Origin: Xanthomonas sp.
GTDB lineage: Bacteria > Pseudomonadota > Gammaproteobacteria > Xanthomonadales > Xanthomonadaceae
NCBI RefSeq assembly: GCF_017163755.1
Contig: NZ_JAFIWC010000008.1
Location: forward strand, 1 to 64,000
Direction: 5' to 3'
DNA: 64,000 nucleotides
The notes beneath the pieces are model-generated. The model was not told where the DNA came from and did no database searches. It saw nothing but the letters and a program-made list of their open reading frames with translations. The position numbers and the translations under genes are program-made. This document shows, piece by piece, positions 61,203 to 64,000 of the stretch; positions within the stretch are counted from its first letter, which is position 1, and the number at the start of each line of letters is the position of its first letter.

Positions 61203-61610
61203 TCAGCGGCCCATGGTCAAGGTGGCCAGCGCCAGTTCCTTGGCGGTGTTGAGGACTTCCACGCCCGCCTGGTAATTGCGCGAGGCGGAGATCAGGTTGA
61301 CCATCTGCGACACCGGGTCCACGTCGGGCGTATAGATGTAGCCGTCGGCGTCGGCGAGCGGATGGCCCGGTTCGTAGCGTTTGAGCGGCGGGTCCTTGCT
61401 CTGGGTGATCTCCTTGACGTTGACCGAGGTCAGGCTGCTGTCGCGTGGGTTCTTCACCGCCTGGAAGATCGGCTCGATCGGCTTGTAGGCCGCCTCGGCC
61501 GAGCCGGCCACCGAATCGGCGTTGGCCAGGTTGCTGGCGATGGTGCTCAGGCGCACCGACTGCGCCTTCAGCGCCGAGCCGGCGACATCGAAGATCGGGA
61601 GGTTGCTCAT
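61203..61610 (-). CDS. flgC: Proximal rod protein FlgC
   Basis: 135 residues with LKAQSVRLSTIASNLANADS at the N-terminus and VSQMVNLISASRNYQAGVEVLNTAKELAL at the C-terminus. ATG at 61610 is 3 bases after the flgB stop. Confidence 0.96.
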   Translation of the reverse strand: MSNLPIFDVAGSALKAQSVRLSTIASNLANADSVAGSAEAAYKPIEPIFQAVKNPRDSSLTSVNVKEITQSKDPPLKRYEPGHPLADADGYIYTPDVDPVSQMVNLISASRNYQAGVEVLNTAKELALATLTMGR

Positions 61611-61613
61611 GGC

Positions 61614-62018
61614 TTATTGGCCTGTGATCGCGGTGAGCAGGGTGCGCACCTTGGATTCGACGAAGCTCAGCGAGGCGCGGTACTCCAGCGCGGCGCGGCC
61701 GTAGGCGGCGCGCTCGGCATCCGGATCGACGGTATTGCCGTCCAGGCTGGGCTGGGCGGCCTGGCGTGTGATCTGGAACGGGTTGAGCGCATCGCCGCTG
61801 CCGCCGACCGCAAGGTGCCGGCTGTCGGTCACCGCCAGCTGGCGGCCGTCGCGCTGGCCCTGCGCCTGGCGCATCGCCGCGTCGAAATCCAGGTCCTGCG
61901 CCTGGTAGCCGGGCGTGTCGACGTTGCTCAGGTTGCTGGCGATCAGCTTCATCCGTTGCTCGCGCAGCGGCAGGGCGTCGCCGTGGACCCCCAGATAGGA
62001 TGAAATCAGATTGGACAT
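61614..62018 (-). CDS. flgB: Proximal rod protein FlgB
   Basis: 134 residues; LREQRMKLIASNLSNVDTPGYQAQDLDF is the family N-terminus. ATG at 62018 has GGGAG upstream; a longer in-frame extension has no support. A sigma54 element lies 33 bases upstream, so it heads flgBCDEF. Confidence 0.96.
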   Translation of the reverse strand: MSNLISSYLGVHGDALPLREQRMKLIASNLSNVDTPGYQAQDLDFDAAMRQAQGQRDGRQLAVTDSRHLAVGGSGDALNPFQITRQAAQPSLDGNTVDPDAERAAYGRAALEYRASLSFVESKVRTLLTAITGQ

Positions 62019-62050
62019 GGCGCGCTCCCGCGGTGTGGTGCAAGGAGACA

Positions 62051-62066
62051 GGCAAGTGCTGTGCCA
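62051..62066 (-). promoter_or_regulatory. Candidate sigma54 promoter of flgBCDEF
   Basis: The minus strand reads TGGCACAGCACTTGCC, with a perfect -24 and a -12 of TTGCC. It is 33 bases before flgB. Confidence 0.8.
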
Positions 62067-62179
62067 AACAGCGCCCCGGGAGCGGGCAGGGGGCGAATCG
62101 GAGGCGGGCCTGGGCCCGTGCACTGCCGCTGCGCGGCAATGGGAAGCGCCGCCGGCGTTGCGCCGGCGGCCGCGGAAAC

Positions 62180-63130
62180 TCAGGCCGCCTGGGCCTGCGC
62201 GACCACCCGCAGGCGCGCCAGCACGTAGTCGGCCAGTTCGTGCGGGCTGTACTTGGCGACGAAGGCGTTGGCGCCCACGCGTTCGACCATCGCGTTGTTG
62301 AACACGCCCGACAGCGAGGTGTGCAGCAGCACGTACAGGCCGGCCAGGCCCGGATGGCGCCGAATTTCCGTCGTCAGCGTATAGCCGTCCATCGCCGGCA
62401 TCTCGATGTCCGAGATCACCATGGCGTAGCGGTCGGCCGGATTCTCGCCGCCGGCGTGGATCTGCAGGAGATGGTCCAGCGCCTGGCGGCCGTCGGACAG
62501 CAGGGTCGCGCCGACCCCGAGCTGGTCCAGCACGCTTCGGATCTGCTGCCGGGCCACGCGCGAGTCGTCGACCACCAGCACCTGCAGCTGCGGGCCGTTG
62601 GAGGACAGCGCCAGCGACGGGTCGATCTTGGCCTCCATCCGGGTCTGGGCGATGTCGGCCAGCACGCTTTCCACGTCGATGACCTGGATCAGCTCGCCCT
62701 GGAAGCGGGTCACCGCGGTCAGGTAGCTGGCCTCGGCGCCCATTTCCGGCGGCGGATGGATGTCCTCGACCGCGATGTTGACTATGCGCTCCACGCCGCT
62801 GACCAGGAAGCCCTGCACCGAGCGGTTGAACTCGGTGACCACCAGGTAGCGTGGCGCCTTGTCCGGGTCGGTGTCGCGCTCCGGGTGGCCGATCGCCAGG
62901 CCCAGGTCGAGCACCGGCACCGAGCGGCCGCGGACGTCGGCGACGCCGGAGAATTGCAGCGGCAGCCCCGGCACCTGGAACAGGTCCGGCCGGCGCAGCA
63001 CTTCCTGCACCTTGAACACGTTCACGCCAAAAAGCTGACGACCGCCCAGCCGGAACAGCAGCAGGGCCAGCCGGTTATGGCCCGCCAGGCGGGTGCTCTG
63101 TTCGATTCGGTTGAGCAGATCATGTGACAT
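62180..63130 (-). CDS. cheV: Chemotaxis coupling protein CheV
   Basis: 316 residues: an N-terminal CheW-like domain (LLLFRLGGRQLFGVNVFKVQEV) and a C-terminal receiver with AMVISDIEMPAMDGYTL holding the phosphoacceptor Asp. It couples receptors to CheA and buffers the signal. ATG at 63130 has no ribosome site and lies 7 bases after a sigma28 -10, so the mRNA may be leaderless. It stands alone between flgB and flgA. Confidence 0.94.
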   Translation of the reverse strand: MSHDLLNRIEQSTRLAGHNRLALLLFRLGGRQLFGVNVFKVQEVLRRPDLFQVPGLPLQFSGVADVRGRSVPVLDLGLAIGHPERDTDPDKAPRYLVVTEFNRSVQGFLVSGVERIVNIAVEDIHPPPEMGAEASYLTAVTRFQGELIQVIDVESVLADIAQTRMEAKIDPSLALSSNGPQLQVLVVDDSRVARQQIRSVLDQLGVGATLLSDGRQALDHLLQIHAGGENPADRYAMVISDIEMPAMDGYTLTTEIRRHPGLAGLYVLLHTSLSGVFNNAMVERVGANAFVAKYSPHELADYVLARLRVVAQAQAA

Positions 63131-63137
63131 GGCGTTC

Positions 63138-63165
63138 TTATCGGCGCATCGGCGGCGGAACTTGA
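63138..63165 (-). promoter_or_regulatory. Candidate sigma28 promoter of cheV
   Basis: The minus strand reads TCAAG, 15 bases, then a perfect GCCGATAA. Only 7 bases separate it from the cheV ATG. Confidence 0.75.
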
Positions 63166-63197
63166 GCAGGACCGCGATGCGCGGCGCCGGCCAATCG

Positions 63198-63213
63198 CGG
63201 CACGGCGATTGCA
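63198..63213 (+). promoter_or_regulatory. Candidate sigma54 promoter of flgA
   Basis: The plus strand reads CGGCACGGCGATTGCA, 44 bases before the flgA ATG. It is divergent from the cheV sigma28 element and 33 bases from it. Confidence 0.8.
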
Positions 63214-63256
63214 TGGCCCTGGACGACCCTATCGTCTCTGCGGAGTGCCCGGCCCC

Positions 63257-63901
63257 ATGCGCCTGATCCTGATTCTGATCCTGTTGGTGGCGGCACCGGC
63301 CTGGGCGGCCGAGTTCCAGTCGGTCGAGTCGATCCGCGCCGCGGCGCTGTCCACCATCGGCGCCGACGCCGAAGCCGACGCCACCTTGGACCCGTCGCTG
63401 CGGCTGCCGCTGTGCCCGGGCCCGCTGCAGGCGCAGCCCACCGGCACCACGACGGTGGAGGTGAGCTGCCCGCGCGAGGCCGGCTGGCGCCTGTTCGTGC
63501 CGGTCAAGGTGCGCCGCTTCCAGAACGTGCTGATCCTCACCCGCGGCCTGGCCGCTGGAGAAACCGTCGGCGCGGCCGATCTCACCTCCGAGCGGCGCGA
63601 CGCGGCGCGCATCGTCGGCGCGGTGCTGACCGATCCGGCCGCGGCCGTCGGCAAGGTGGTGCGGCGCACGCTGCCCGCCGGCAATCTGTTGTCGGCCACC
63701 GATCTGGTGCCGCAGCGGCTGGTCCGGCGCGGCGACAATGTGGCGCTGGTGGCGCGCCGGGGCGGCCTGGAGGTGCGCATGGCCGGGCGCGCACTGGCCG
63801 ATGCGGGGGAGAACGAGCGGATATCCGTCGAAAACCTGTCGTCACGGCGGGTCGTTCAGGGAACGGTGTCACAAAATGGCGACGTTTTCGTGACGCGGTG
63901 A
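63257..63901 (+). CDS. flgA: P-ring assembly chaperone FlgA
   Basis: Periplasmic chaperone for FlgI; 214 residues. The signal peptide is LILILILLVAAPAWA. The C-terminal SAF-like domain includes LTRGLAAGETVGAADLTSERRD and RRTLPAGNLLSATDLV. ATG at 63257 is preceded by GGAG; an in-frame start 16 codons upstream lacks support. The first of two plus-strand genes. Confidence 0.94.
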   Translation: MRLILILILLVAAPAWAAEFQSVESIRAAALSTIGADAEADATLDPSLRLPLCPGPLQAQPTGTTTVEVSCPREAGWRLFVPVKVRRFQNVLILTRGLAAGETVGAADLTSERRDAARIVGAVLTDPAAAVGKVVRRTLPAGNLLSATDLVPQRLVRRGDNVALVARRGGLEVRMAGRALADAGENERISVENLSSRRVVQGTVSQNGDVFVTR

Positions 63902-63911
63902 AATTTCCTCC

Positions 63912-63938
63912 TAAAGTTCGGACGGAGGTCGCCGTTAC
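63912..63938 (+). promoter_or_regulatory. Candidate sigma28 promoter of flgM
   Basis: The plus strand reads TAAAGTTC, 11 bases, GCCGTTAC, with the same -10 as fliC. It sits between flgA and flgM and would let flgM be made by the sigma factor it inhibits. Confidence 0.8.
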
Positions 63939-63968
63939 CTTCACCGAACCCGTTAGCAGGACTCCGCC

Positions 63969-64000
63969 ATGAGCCAGAAGATAGAAGGGAACTCGCCGAC
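63969..64000 (+). CDS. flgM: Anti-sigma28 factor FlgM, cut by the window end
   Basis: Only the first ten codons are present (MSQKIEGNSP). The N-terminus, the position after flgA and the sigma28 promoter match FlgM, which holds FliA inactive until the hook is complete. Confidence 0.8.
   Translation, partial: MSQKIEGNSP

Overview
The window is a GC-rich, chromosomal flagellar and chemotaxis locus from a gammaproteobacterium of the Xanthomonadaceae. The genus is most likely Xanthomonas: the rpoN2-vemR-fleQ arrangement, the flagellin and the overall gene order fit it, but the species cannot be fixed from sequence alone. All genes lie on the minus strand except flgA and flgM at the far right, so most of the window is transcribed from high to low coordinates. 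No tRNA, rRNA, insertion sequence, phage or CRISPR was seen.

Layout from right to left, in the direction of transcription. flgM (cut by the window end) and flgA run rightward, divergent from cheV. Next come the rod and hook operons flgBCDEF and flgGHIJKL, then an unrecognised three-helix membrane protein. Flagellin fliC has its own terminator, followed by fliD, fliS, a fliT-like gene, an atypical PilZ-like gene and an orphan NarL-type regulator. The regulators rpoN2, vemR and fleQ follow. A surface-glycan (presumed flagellin-modification) island occupies about 27.6-41.1 kb. Then come fliEFGHIJK and fliLMNOPQR, two tandem large sensor diguanylate cyclases, flhB-flhA-flhF-fleN, fliA and cheY-cheZ-cheA.

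Regulation can be read from the sequence. Sigma54-type elements (TGGCAC-N5-TTGCA, always 16 bases) sit 33-55 bases before flhB, fliL, fliE, flgG, flgB, flgA and two glycan operons. Others lie farther upstream of a third glycan operon, fliD and rpoN2. Sigma28-type elements (TAAAG or TCAAG, 14-15 bases, then GCCGATAA-like) precede fliC, fliD, fliS, flgM, cheV, both diguanylate cyclases and possibly fleN. This gives the usual hierarchy: FleQ and RpoN2 switch on the basal body, hook and glycan genes, and FliA then switches on filament and chemotaxis genes. Both cyclases, a PilZ-like protein and FleQ lie in one locus, so a c-di-GMP control loop appears to be encoded with the motor.

The most unusual features are three. 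A family of paired inverted GGGACTCGGGA-type repeats lies between genes, and one copy lies inside cheA in frame. The glycan island combines a TagD-like CDP-glycerol enzyme with two TagF-like transferase modules, one fused to TPRs and a GT4 domain, and also encodes an ATP-grasp/HAD fusion. Finally, sigma28 elements abut the start codons of cheV and one cyclase gene, suggesting leaderless or near-leaderless mRNAs.
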